A DNA stretch of 64,000 nucleotides from Owenia fusiformis (Eukaryota > Annelida > Polychaeta > Sabellida > Oweniidae): the NCBI GenBank assembly GCA_903813345.2, contig CAIIXF020000006.1, forward strand, positions 1,614,001 to 1,678,000, read 5' to 3'. Made by a program: the position numbers and the translations under genes. Of this stretch, positions 1 to 11,000 are shown in pieces. How positions within the stretch are numbered: the stretch's first letter is position 1; each line of letters opens with the position of its first letter. The notes beneath the pieces were generated by a model. That model searched no databases and was not told where the DNA came from. It saw only the letters and a list, made by a program, of their open reading frames with translations.

Positions 1-763
1 ATCACTAAACTAACTCAAGCCCTATTTCAATCTCTGTTTCTGTCACTAAATTCTTTTACTACTCTAATATTAACTTTTCTACCCAAACGTTATATTAGAA
101 TAAATCAACTTACCCTCAAAGATTGCTAGATTGCCTACCACTGAAATGTTATCATTCCCGCCTCGTGCAGAATTGAAAAAGGTCCAGCATGCATTGCATT
201 TTCCGGAACTCAACTTCCGGTGACGTCACTGAAAAATCTCAACAAACTTACAATTATCTCATATTACCTCAATGTCTAACTTGGTAAGTAGGAAGCGTCA
301 TCTTCAGGCAACATAAATCATTATATTGAGCATATAATACATTAACGTAATTGGAAAGGTAAATGTCTTCCAATTTTTTTTTATCCTAACATAATTAATT
401 GACATGATCACAGTATTAATTCCTGTATTTAAATCAGTCATGTATAGCCCGATTATAGCAAATGCAAAGATTACCACGAGTTAGCGTGAACTAATCGCTA
501 TTGATTTTTTCAATATCAGTCACATCCTGCATCACAGCACATCAACCAGCGCTCTCCTGCAAAATCCGCACATTCCGGTAAAAAGTCGTGAGATTTTGGA
601 AATTGTTTTGAAAATGAATTCGAACGCTCTTTCTTGTAAGTTCACCGACCTTGCTTATTCTTGTTAGTGTATTCAGCTAGCAGAATGTGTTTCACATCAT
701 CTGTGTTTTTAGGATACTTAAATAATATAAGTCTAAGTTGTTCGTGAGACTGCACACAAATTG

Positions 764-993
764 AAATCTCAACTGTGTGCCAGTTTATGAAGAAACTTGA
801 GGTAAGCTGATGTCAGCCATGGATGAATAGGGAAGGTAAATATGTGATTCGACTTAATAGATCATACACAGATAAGTTAATTATATATAGTAATAAATCT
901 CAACTGTGTGCTACTTTATGAAAAAACTTGAGGTAATTAAGCTGACGTCAGCCATGGATGAAATAGGATATAGGTAAATATGTGATTCGACTT
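764..993. repeat. Tandem duplication, two ~95-bp copies
   Basis: Two direct copies lie at about 764-855 and 895-993. They share blocks such as AAATCTCAACTGTGTGC and TAAATATGTGATTCGACTT, with small indels between them. The short flank ATCATACACAGATAA also recurs after each copy, near 861 and 1081. The block lies in what should be intron 1 of copy A of the beta-lactamase-like gene. I see no exon in 1-1145. Confidence 0.75.
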
Positions 994-1149
994 CGAACCC
1001 CATCCCCCCCCGGCAATGGGCCTGAATGGTCCTTACTTTTTGCGACTAAGTATTAAAGAAGAGTTCATTTGAAAAATTAAATCATACGCAGATAAAATTT
1101 TAATGAATATTCAACTGGGTTTGTCCCATTCTCTTTAATTTATACTCAC

Positions 1150-1451
1150 TGTGGATATTTCGTTAACATTCTGGCAGTGAGAATGGTCATCATGAGTTTG
1201 GAAGTGCTTTGAATCGACATTGGTGTCTGCGTGGTAAACGGTTCCTTTGTTTCAACATTCTTAAAGCCATAGCCTCTGCTCAGTGTAACCTCATCATCCT
1301 TTACAATAGTTAGGAACATCCCCGGCACATTCCTGCATTCCATCGTCGTTGCTATGAATTGATCTAAGTTCGCTGTGTCGTTTGCACTCCATTCCATGGA
1401 GAGACATCCATGGATGCAAACAAGTAATATGATGAAATCGTACTTGGCCAT
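1150..1451 (-). CDS. Beta-lactamase-like secreted protein, copy A, first coding exon (partial gene)
   Basis: This exon encodes the first 100 residues plus two bases of a serine beta-lactamase-fold protein (peptidase S12 / beta-lactamase family). The chosen Met opens a signal peptide: MAKYD, then a hydrophobic run ending near Ser18. An upstream in-frame Met at 1493 exists but is not shared with copy B. The active-site motif S-T-S-K (SxxK) is at residues 82-85. The exon ends at a consensus donor (GTGAGT) in phase 2, exactly as in copy B at 27054-27355. The copies differ at 7 of 100 residues, and copy A has an N-glycosylation sequon (NDT at 24) that copy B lacks. The remaining exons would lie left of position 1, since intron 1 of copy B is 5.8 kb. 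Whether copy A is intact cannot be judged here. Function is inferred from the family only. Confidence 0.85.
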
Positions 1452-2015
1452 TGGTTCGAAAATGAACCTCTTAAACCCATGTGCACTTTTCAATAAAAGT
1501 GAAGTAGAAATTGTATTGCTTAGAATTTGAACTTGACTTGAATCATTAAAACAAATGTCTGAATTTACATTTCTTATTCAGCTTATTCAGGTAGACTTTG
1601 TGTATTTAATATATACCCCTTGTATTTTCATATGTTGTTAAGTTAGACTTTTGTTTAAACGATATATGACCCTCGTAAAGAATTTCAAGTGACATTAATT
1701 AGATTATCTGGGTCACTGGGCACATAACCTGATAACTCAAAGTCAATTTCCGGTATGAAAACACGCCTAGGACCTTTAAAATTATGGTTTGTATGGCATT
1801 AAACGGTATAAAATAAAAACAAAACTGAAGATAATGAGCATTTTTGGTATAATTCATATAACAAAGATTACACGCAAACACTGTACATTGTCCAGGATGC
1901 GTTCTCAATTTAATAATTTTCGGCTTGTACTGTACAAGAATTAATGCGGCTCGACAAGAATTGGTCAAACTACCATGAGATTTAAGCTTATCTGGGTTCC
2001 TCAGGTTTTGTACTC
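1452..2015 (-). promoter_or_regulatory. Duplicated 5' flank of copy A
   Basis: The sequence upstream of the copy A start matches the upstream sequence of copy B in two pieces: 1452-1680 with about 27356-27556, and 1681-2015 with about 34266-34530. In copy B the two pieces are split by the 6.7-kb inserted element. A TATA-like TATATATTAA lies on the minus strand near 1606-1615, about 150 bases upstream of the start codon. It is a plausible core promoter, but no start site can be proved from sequence. Confidence 0.6.
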
Positions 2016-2052
2016 TGCTCTAAAACTGCCCCAACATTTTTTGCCCCAAAAT

Positions 2053-2103
2053 GGGGGGGGGGGGGAGGGTGTACTCCATGCCTCCCCCACTGGATCCGCC
2101 AGT
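2053..2103. repeat. Poly-G tract plus CACTGG..GATCCGCCAGT motif
   Basis: A run of 13 G (2053-2065) is followed by CACTGGATCCGCCAGT (about 2088-2103). The same pairing, a long C run next to AGATCCGCCAGTGG, recurs at 12427-12451. A CACTGGCGGATC-type end next to G-rich DNA resembles the ends of dispersed animal DNA transposons, so both look like fragments of one repeat family. Confidence 0.45.
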
Positions 2104-2273
2104 ACGTGCTTTAAGATAGCCTTGCCCAGGTCGGTCTCTTACTTATATTGATTTCTATTATGACCGCCTTGTACCAATGAGAAAGCCACGTGCTTAAGTT
2201 AACCGACTCAATGTTTATGTCGGTAGACCAATCAACGACGGCCCTGCAGTGTTAGCTCATTATTATGCATATT

Positions 2274-2371
2274 TACTTTTAACGCCGTAATAAATACTTA
2301 TAACGCCGTTTTAACGGCGTATAAAATCGTTTTTGACGGCGTTATAAGTATCAATTACGGCGTTAAAAGTA
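2274..2371. repeat. Hairpin with repeated TAACGCCGT motif
   Basis: Arms 2274-2309 and 2336-2371 are inverted copies matching at 34 of 36 positions. The octamer AACGCCGT or its complement occurs six times between 2281 and 2390, including the inner inverted pair ACGCCGTT-TT-AACGGCGT. This is GC-rich motif repetition in otherwise AT-rich DNA. It lies just left of, and may have replaced, the left end of the neighbouring MITE. Confidence 0.8.
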
Positions 2372-2395
2372 GATTTTACGGCGTTAAAAGTAGTC

Positions 2396-3257
2396 AGTTT
2401 GTCAACTTTAGCTCCCCCATTGAACTACGTGTTAAAGCCGCTTTACCTTTGAATTTTTATTTACTTAACCTGCGATGAAAATACTTATACTAATAATGGA
2501 AACGTAATTTTACTTTATTTCCAATACCTCCAAATTTTCTCAATTTTTTTCCTCAATTCCAATAAGTCGAAAATTGATGATTTTGATGAATTTTTGAAAA
2601 TCGACATTCCCATGTTAACCAATGGGAAATGGTAGGTTTGCCGCAAGTCATATTACTGACTATCCATCCATCCGAGTCATTACAAAAAATACGAGTTAGG
2701 TAGGCAATTGAATTTGCTAACTTTATTTAACAAAAAATTGATATGTTTCTTCAGGTTCAACAAAGTTATAGGGCTTTAAAGTCAAAAATTTTTTTCAAAA
2801 AAACTCTCCCATTGAAATAACACAGGAGGCGAAAAATTATTTTCAAAAATGACTTTGACGCGCTGTAACTTTAGTATTCATCAAATAAACTAAACACTTA
2901 GTGTACAAAAAAGTTAGACAATTCAATTTTCTATATAAAAATATTTTTTGCTGAATCTTTTACTGAAAAGATATCCTGATTTCTTGTTTGCCCCGAACCC
3001 ATCATTTCCCATTGGATTACATGGGAATGACGATTTTCAAAAGTTCATCAAATTTATCATAAATTTTCGACTTATTGTAATTGAGGAAAAAAATTAAGAA
3101 AATTTGGAGGTATTGGAAATAAAGTCAAGTTACGTTTCCATCAATATTATAAGTTATTTCATCACAGGTTAAGTAAATAAAAATTCAATTAAACGTATAG
3201 AGGCTTTAACACGTAGTTCAATGGGGGAGCTAAGGTTCCCAAACTTATGGAGGGAGT
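2396..3257. mobile_element. Palindromic Tc1/mariner-like MITE, copy 1 (left end truncated)
   Basis: The element is a large imperfect palindrome. The arms are about 2396-2660 and 2990-3257, and both carry the block TTGAACTACGTGTTAAAGCC or its complement. The right end is GGAGGGAGTG followed by TA. The left end has lost the matching terminal ~15 bases. A second copy at 60358-61061 retains both ends and lacks part of the right interior present here. No coding capacity is seen. Confidence 0.75.
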
Positions 3258-3322
3258 GTATGACGATACATTGGTCCAGATGGCCAGCCATAGTCAATCA
3301 GACTGAAGTCACACGTCGTGGC

Positions 3323-4021
3323 CAAGGGCGAACGTAATACCCGGGACGTTCGCAAATTGGTTCGGTTTTTAACCGTTCGTTTTTTTACCGCATCCGATTT
3401 GAATTAGCCAATAAACAAATAGGGGTGTGAAAACTTGAAATTTTTTCTGACGATGTGTCTTACCCCCCTTTGGACATAAAGTCCAGAGCTGAATATATCA
3501 GCACATGTTGATGATTGGTAAGTAAACAATCTATCCTTATAACGTAACATATTTTCTATAGTTTAGCGAATTTCGGTCACGAACCGTTCGGAAACAACAG
3601 TTAAAACGAAGATTGTCCGCGTCCGTTTTGATTGCGCTAAAGAGAAACCAACGGGGTCTTCTCATTTGCATAATCAGGTCACCTTATACTACGCTATAGA
3701 GCTGGGTAAGAGGGGTAAGACTGACTGACAGAAAACACAATCGCCACTACAGTACATTTCCCTGTTTATTCTGTTGGTATTAACCCTTATTTACATATCA
3801 TATATTTAAGTTAATCAATTATGTAGCTAATGATGTGAACGGATTGCAATGCCATAGAATAAAATAACCGCAAAACGGTACAGAAAAAGGTACCTAGGTC
3901 TGAGAAATCCTACCCCTCTATACACCATTAACTAATGAAGACCAAACAAAGCCCCGGATGTTGTCCCGTTTCTCGTTTCGTTTGGTACACAACTAAGCCC
4001 CGGGTATTAAATACGCCCTTG
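3323..4021. mobile_element. hAT-like non-autonomous element with 8-bp target duplication
   Basis: The element is 699 bp. The left end CAAGGGCGAACGTAATACCC and the right end (reverse-complemented) CAAGGGCGTATTTAATACCC form imperfect terminal inverted repeats. It is flanked on both sides by GTCGTGGC (3315-3322 and 4022-4029), a perfect 8-bp direct repeat. An 8-bp duplication with a CA-start end is typical of hAT elements. It holds no significant ORF. Confidence 0.85.
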
Positions 4022-4272
4022 GTCGTGGCCACGCGATCTGCCAATCAATAAGGTTTCGCGATACCCCTGGCAGCGTAGGAATTATGGAAATCCCGAAACC
4101 GCTGAATATCTTATCATAAAATCAGCGATGATGCATTAGGTTGTACAAGGCGGTAATAATTCAAGATCAAATAAGTAAAAAATACCGATTTGGGCAAGGC
4201 TATCTTTAAGAATAAGACATGTATTAACGTAAATACCTGATCACTCATTATAATTATCTTACTTTGTTTGCA

Positions 4273-4300
4273 CAAAGCTATCTCCTGAGAGATAGCTTTG
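4273..4300. repeat. Perfect 12-bp-arm hairpin
   Basis: CAAAGCTATCTC (4273-4284), loop CTGA, then its exact complement (4289-4300). It lies about 70 bases outside the outer nested element. It could be a remnant of a MITE; no transcript is implied. Confidence 0.7.
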
Positions 4301-4977
4301 CATATGTTGATATTCCCAATCCTTTATAAAGGTCTTTTGTAAAAATGTAAGAAATCTTGGAAACATTTACCCTACTTCAATCGATGCATAACATTCTAAT
4401 GTATCGTTTTTGCGCATTGGCAAGACTTCCTATTCAGACGACATGGAAAATAACAAGTTCATTTTCATTTTTAAACAATAATCTAAATATGCCTTAAAGT
4501 TGTACAATTTGGAGGCTTTTGTTGCATTTTCTTATTATATATTAGTAGTATTTTCCTATAATTATAACCATATTTTCAAAATCACTCCATTTAGGGTTAC
4601 CAAATAATACTGTAAGCAGAGAAAAATTATTTGTTAAAATGACAAAGATATGACGAAAATGGAATAAAGGATTCCGTTTTTGACCACTTTGTACATTGCC
4701 TTTGCCGAATATCTGTCTGTAACCCAAATTCTTAAATAATGATTGACCAGTGTGTACTACATTTGTATATTGTATTGGGTTGTATTTTATTGTATGATAT
4801 ACCACCAATGAAGTTTAGCGCGCGATACCTCGATATATGCAGTCGTAATTTACGCAAGACAGACCATGAAACCCCTCCTTGAAGGAGTCCCGTGTTTTTT
4901 ATATGCATTCTTACATAGACCACGTCAAGCACCCTGACCTGAAGTACTTAACACAACAAGTAAATTAATCTTGCCTG

Positions 4978-5030
4978 AACCAGGAATCGAAACCGTGACT
5001 CACCTCTCTACCGCTGAGCTACGGGATTAC
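4978..5030 (-). repeat. Degraded tRNA-derived sequence (probable SINE head)
   Basis: On the minus strand an A-box-like TAGCTCAGCGG (5011-5021) and a B-box-like GGTTTCGATTC (4984-4994) appear in the right order. Only about 16 bases separate them, too few for an anticodon arm, so this is not a functional tRNA gene. A decayed tRNA pseudogene or SINE head is the likely reading. I see no feature in the rest of 4301-5530. Confidence 0.5.
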
Positions 5031-5534
5031 TCCACAGATGTAGCGTGAAAAGGTAGAAGACAAAAAAAACTATATTCAAAATCAGGATGATGCTTGATGG
5101 AATTCCATTTTTATCAGTGCAATCAAAAGTGCAAATGTACAGACTTTACAATTTATTTTGTTTATCTCGTGTGTATATAATTTCATGTAAAAAGCATGAC
5201 GAATATATTTGGCTTACTACGAATATTTGACTTTTTGTTAAAGGTAGTCTTGAGTTTGAAATCTGTTTAAAATTTTTGAAAATTCGAATAGATGGCGGAA
5301 AAGCGGTCAGATCTTTTGATTTTGGTGGCTCTTTTTTCTTGAGACATTTCGAGTTACAAGGAGAACATATTGAGCTATAACAAATGTGTTTTTTAGAACT
5401 TTGACTATAGCGGATTAGCTATAGCTAGCGATATTTCATTCTTTGAAAAATTTGAATATGTGGTTAGGTAACTGAAATCTTTTTTCATGTTGACCCGAAG
5501 ATTTCCATGTTTTTCAATTGAATTGTATTCACCC

Positions 5535-6785
5535 TGTTATAGCATGACGGTTACGCGACCTCTGAAAGCAAGGTTGGACGGCTACATTCACTGATTTATC
5601 CGATAAAATGGCCTCGATGGAACAGAAAACTAGGTTGATGCATTATTTTCTACTACTGTGTATCAGGATGAACGATTTATGTAAGCGTCGCATTCGGTGA
5701 TGCATTCAGTAATGTATATTTTGAACGTAGTCTTTGCAATTGATGCCTGATAATAACATGAAATAAGCGAAAAACTGTTGAGTTTGAAATTCAAAACTAC
5801 ACAAAATTTAGTAATTTTTGTCGTTAGGGCATGGTCTACATTGCCTAACAACCTCGGGGTATGTAGATGTAACCTACATACGATTATACAAAGCCAAATG
5901 AGCGTTGGAAACCACTTAATATGTTCCAATCAAGCCATAATAATGTATTTGAAATTTGCAGTAACGCAAAAAATTGATGGACGGTTACGCGAACCTCGTT
6001 CAAATATGAATCCCCGATTCATTGTTCTTAATTTTGTCATATTCATCAGTATTTGATGCTAAATATTATTTTGCCTCTTCATTGCTATCTTTTTCACTTT
6101 CATTGGTTTCATAAAAAAGCAAGCCATAGTTTTTTTCTTGCCCTATAGAGGCTCAAACAAGAACGTATCTTGCGAGCCCTGAAAACAAATATAAGCAATT
6201 AAATATTCCATTTCTTACCCATTATAACAATAACATGGAAATAAGCTATCAGATCTAGCAACCTTGACTTGACAGGTGTACATGCACGTAATCGTCCGCT
6301 AAATATCTAATGTACCACTAATACAATACATTACCGTCCATAGAATTCATACGTAATCGTCTATTCTAACGACATTGCGTTTGAAACCTTATTATTTACA
6401 ATATCAACACGCTCCTATTCTGGATTTGTCATTTTATGGCTTGTTTATACACAGTTTACTTACAGTTGATATTCTGAGTGACTTTGAGGCACATATACTG
6501 AGAACACGAGAATGGACTAAAAATTATATATAAACTTGGATATCCCAGTCGGTAGATTGACAACTTACATTCTGCTTCTTGTAAACCACCTGTCAGATTT
6601 GACCCAGTCTTTATAACCATCTATATATACGTCACCGAATGGAACTAGTTGAAAAGGAAACCTTATCTGCGAATCTTGCCTACAGGTGAGAAAGAGGACA
6701 TGCTGTCTTTCCCATCCGCGATTTTTTTGTTATCGTTACCGCAAAATTTTGCAAATCGCCTTAACGTAACCGTCATGCTATAACA
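5535..6785. repeat. Element bounded by 21-bp perfect inverted repeats
   Basis: TGTTATAGCATGACGGTTAC plus one G (5535-5555) recurs as an exact inverted copy at 6765-6785. A related partial copy (GGACGGTTACGCGAACC) lies inside near 5980-5996. Perfect ends 1.25 kb apart suggest a non-autonomous DNA element. I could not identify a clear target duplication and I see no coding sequence inside. Confidence 0.55.
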
Positions 6786-7079
6786 CCTTGGTATTGGGAC
6801 ATTTAATAGTGGCGTTACCCCGACACGGGTAGACGAAAGTGTTAGCAATGAAAGAGGTTCAGATAAACAGTTGTTAATGTACATTTATTTAACTTTGTAT
6901 AATATTTAGAAATATACACAACTAGACATTCTGCAGAAATCCTAAGCCATGTAAGATGCTTATTACCTTGCCTTACTGAATATGTGGAATTATTACACCA
7001 AAAGTAGTGCGAAATGGTCTTTTCACGTGTTGGCATAAAGTTTTGACGACATTTAGAGACATAGTTCCTCTTTCACGTA

Positions 7080-7640
7080 CATGATCTCATGGAAATGGGC
7101 ATACCAGCGCAAAGATCTTTGTTCCGTGGTAAAGAAAAGCTATCAAACATTGTCTGAAGAGCAGATTTATCTCCGTAATTCTACTTTTAACATGGCGACC
7201 TTGAACTTGAAAAAATATTGCCATTTGGGCGATAATAGGTGATTCAAAAGTGAAAATAAGTGCTTTTTTCGTAGTTTTACTTTGACCAAGCCTAGAAAAA
7301 AATCGAAGTGGTAAACCTACCCCCAATTTTTGATATTTGTGTTGTCTAGAAGTGTCCTAGATGATATCAAAGTTTAAGAAAAATTGTATGTCTAGAAATA
7401 TTTTATAAATTAGTGCCAATATGGTGGGTTTGGGTACTTTTTTGCCTTCATTTTTTACCCCATTTCTACGGTTGCCATGGCAACTATTAGGCTCTGGTAA
7501 CCATGGTAACTTGATTTTTGAAGGACATCCACCTGATAGTAGTTGGGCCAAGTTTGATGGAAAATGGGCCTGGTTTGATATGCTGGCAGTGAGGTTGATT
7601 GTGGCATGTAGTAAAACGGCAAAACAATGGTGGAGTCATA
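7080..7640. repeat. Dispersed repeat, also at ~20710-20960
   Basis: Blocks such as TCTAGATGATATCAAA, GGAAAATGGGC and GGCAGTGAGGTTGAT-like text recur in the same order at about 20800-20945. The segment runs up to the stop codon of the fucosyltransferase, so it probably forms part of its 3' untranslated region. It contains the palindrome GTTGCCATGGCAAC at 7471-7484 and GGTAACCATGGTAAC at 7497-7511. No AATAAA is visible on the minus strand within about 350 bases of the stop. Confidence 0.6.
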
Positions 7641-7664
7641 CCATGTGTTATTGGTCGGTTTACT

Positions 7665-8083
7665 CTACCGACTAGCACACTGTGTCCTCCAGTCATACCA
7701 AGAACTGATCTTGTATACCTTGTTAAATGAAATATTCTGTCTTCTTTCATTTAGCACAGTGCATAGTTTACAAACATTATCAGGATTTTGTAGACCTGCT
7801 GCAGATGTGAACTGATAAAGTTCCTTCCATTTAAAATATGAATTATAAAGCGTCTCGCTCTGTGAAACTTTCGTGATATATTGAGCCAAGTATTTTGTTG
7901 ACTTGAAATTATCCGCATGAATGAACGAGTTTGGTGGGAGATGTTTCCCATATTCAACTTTAGATCCTTGTACGACAGGGATTAAGTTTTCTTGAAATGA
8001 ATTTTTCCAAAGTTTTTCTGTGATGTAGTCTTTGCAGTCAGCATTTTCCAGGGCCATGTAAAACATATATGGGTGGGTGCCAC
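7665..8083 (-). CDS. Fucosyltransferase terminal exon
   Basis: This exon encodes the last 138 residues, including the GDP-fucose-binding DYITEKLW segment and the F-x-W end of the domain, and stops with TAG at 7667-7665. The acceptor is CTTTCAG at 8090-8084. That acceptor is itself the first unit of the minisatellite at 8084-8990. Confidence 0.9.
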
Positions 8084-11000
8084 CTGAAAGTATAGACAGT
8101 TGGCTGACATACGCATGTATATGGCTGAGTGTCATCTGAAAATATAAACGGTTATTTACAGGACCATGGTTAACATTTATGGTTGAGCTCTATCTGAAAG
8201 TATACTATTAGACTGTTATTTACAGGACCAGGGTAAACATTTATGGCTGAGCTCTATCTGAAAGTATACTATTAGACTGTTATTTACAGGACCAGTGTAA
8301 ACATTTATGGTTGAGCTTTATCTGAAAGTATACTATTAGACTGTTATTTACAGGACCAGTGTAAACATTTATGGTTGAGCATCATCTGAAAGTGTAGACA
8401 GTTAATATGTACAGGACTAGGGTAACATTTATGGTTGAGCTTTATCTGAAAGTATACTATTAGACTGTTATTTACAGGACCAGTGTAAACATATATGGTT
8501 GAGCATCATCTGAAAGTGTAGACAGTTAATATGTACAGGACTAGGGTAACATTTATGGTTGAGCTCTATCTGAAAGTATACTATTAGACTGTTATGTACA
8601 GGACCAGTGTAAACATATATGGTTGAGCATCATCTGAAAGTGTAGACAGTTAATATGTACAGGACTAGGGTAACATTTATGGTTGAGCTCTATCTGAAAG
8701 TATACTATTAGACTGTTATGTACAGGACCAGTGTAAACATATATGGTTGAGCATCATCTGAAAGTGTAGACAGTTAATATGTACAGGACTAGGGTAACAT
8801 TTATGGTTGAGCTCTATCTGAAAGTATACAGGACCGAGGTCAAAATATATGGTTGAATAGATATGAATGGGCATGAGCTTTACCTAGTTAAACCAATGTA
8901 AACATATATGGCTGAGCTCTTCCTAAACGTATAGACAGTCATGTACAGGACCAGTGTAAACATATATGGTTGAGCATCATCTGAAAGTGAGACACGTTAC
9001 GCACTGCTCAGATTGAGGAATTGGGCCTTAGAAAGGTCAGATGTTTCATTCAATGGTGGTCCCGTAGGGTTGATGCTCTGATTGCAGCACAAAGAGGACA
9101 AAACGCATATAAGTGCTATCATTTGATAGACATCCTCCGATCACAGGGCTTCAAAATCCAGAATATCTTCTTTCTTTTTACAGGACACTTCAATCTTCAT
9201 GACCAGATGTTTATTTTGTTTGCTCTGTTTTACATGACGATTTGGATCGGGGTGTTTTGAAAATGCTAAAATTCTTAGCGTACCCCTGTTTAAATAACAG
9301 TAATTTTCTAAACTTAAACGTGAATATTTTTTCCCCAAAAAATGTTGATTTGTAAATGAAATATGTGGTTATGATTTGCCCAGAAAATAAATATCTAAAC
9401 CGCCTTAAAATAAATGTTCTCTTACTCCAAAATTTGAATTCTGAGCTGCCACATCTAATATTCCATATTTATGAGCAACAGTGTATAATAGAGCCAACAA
9501 AAAGGTTCTAATAAACAAGCCCGATGTCCTGTAAAGAACACCTATTCTTATTATTGAAAATGGATTTTACCAATACTTTCCCACATGAATCTAGTTTGTT
9601 GAGTTCTTCTCTGAAAGTGAGGATTTCAGCAAGGGTGCATTGACTATAACATGTTGGTATACACCATTTACTAGAATCGGGATACCATTATGTATGACAC
9701 CGTAGATAGATACATTCATGCAGGATAGTATTGCAGGGATCCATTTTAATAGTAAAAATAGGGGTCCTTAAACAGAACATTAAAGCTTAACTGAGGCCTT
9801 TTAAGATTTTGAGTTGGTACTGGTGAAAATATATAGAGTTATAGTATATACTGTACTTTCATCATTAACCTTCCGTTGAAATAGGATAGTTATATCGATG
9901 CATGTAATGTGATATTGATTAAAACTAAACCTTGTCAGCAAAGTTTGGGCAAATATAACATGGCATAGGTCAATTAGGGATTTATTCCAGAAAATATATT
10001 GCATTTTTTGAAATTCCACATTTGCTAATGCATATCTGATATTTAAAACTTTGGGAACCATAAATAGCTTAGGCGAAGTGATAGGCTAAAGTCTAGTTGA
10101 ATCGAGTTAGAAAATTTTGTAAGGTATTATTTGCGGGCAAATTTACGATAATTGCTATTTTAATGTCAACACAACTGGTTATCATGACCGTGAAAAAATT
10201 GCTTGTTAATTCTTAAATTTGTATACCAAAAGGATCGACAGATATGCCATAAACAACAAATGCTCATCTCAAAAATGAAATTTTATTTTTTGGGATGAGA
10301 TTTACGTGAATCACCCAATAATTTTTCATTTCAAAGATTTTTGATTGGTTTTGCTTAATGAAATATACCTACCCTATTATACATAAAATGTAATTTCATA
10401 AAACACCTTATAAAAGATGCAGAATATCCTAGCTGTCTCCGATTGCAAACTTTTTGGAGAAACCGACATCATGTTTTCTGCGTTTTTAACTACCAAGAGT
10501 GACGAGAATTCTCGTCGTCTCAGAAATGACCTTGAAAGCCAGAGTGACGAGATACTCCGTCACAAAATTTGTCACTAAAATTGCTCTCATTTGAACAATT
10601 GTCATTTGATTTACACAACAATTGATTTCAGATGTCTAGAAATAATCTCGGTCGTCTAATTTTACTGCATCATCTGTTGTATATTTATGTACTAAAATCT
10701 CATTGATTGCAAAGGGTATTTTCGCTGACATGGTACTTCCACTTACAGGGCACTTCCGCTCACAAAACATCGCAACAATTTCTCTACTCAATTAATGAAT
10801 AAGTAAACTGTAAAATGTACATTTAATAGACTGTCAAAGATATCAATCTGTCAAAATATATCATTTGGCTGCCAATAAGGGAGTGCAAGAAAACAAAATG
10901 GATGACAGAAAATATATTGATGACAGATCGTATGAGTCTCATATGTCAACAAAAACTCAACTTATGCACATTTCACACTCGTTTGATGGTTTTGGTGAGC

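Larger units (their letters stand above)
2115..4204. mobile_element. Outer inverted-repeat DNA element flanked by TTTAA, with other elements nested inside
   Basis: The left end reads GATAGCCTTGCCCAGGTCGG and the right end, reverse-complemented, GATAGCCTTGCCCAAATCGG. The match continues inward about 65 bases on each side, to a shared CCGCCTTGTAC block. Both ends are flanked by TTTAA (2110-2114 and 4205-4209), which fits a TTAA-type target duplication as made by piggyBac or Kolobok families. No transposase is visible, so it is non-autonomous. Inside lie the hairpin at 2274-2371, a foldback MITE at 2396-3257 and an 8-bp-TSD element at 3323-4021. Confidence 0.75.

Noticed and set aside
4978-5030. 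Functional tRNA gene
   Set aside because: A and B boxes are present but the spacing leaves no room for an anticodon arm.
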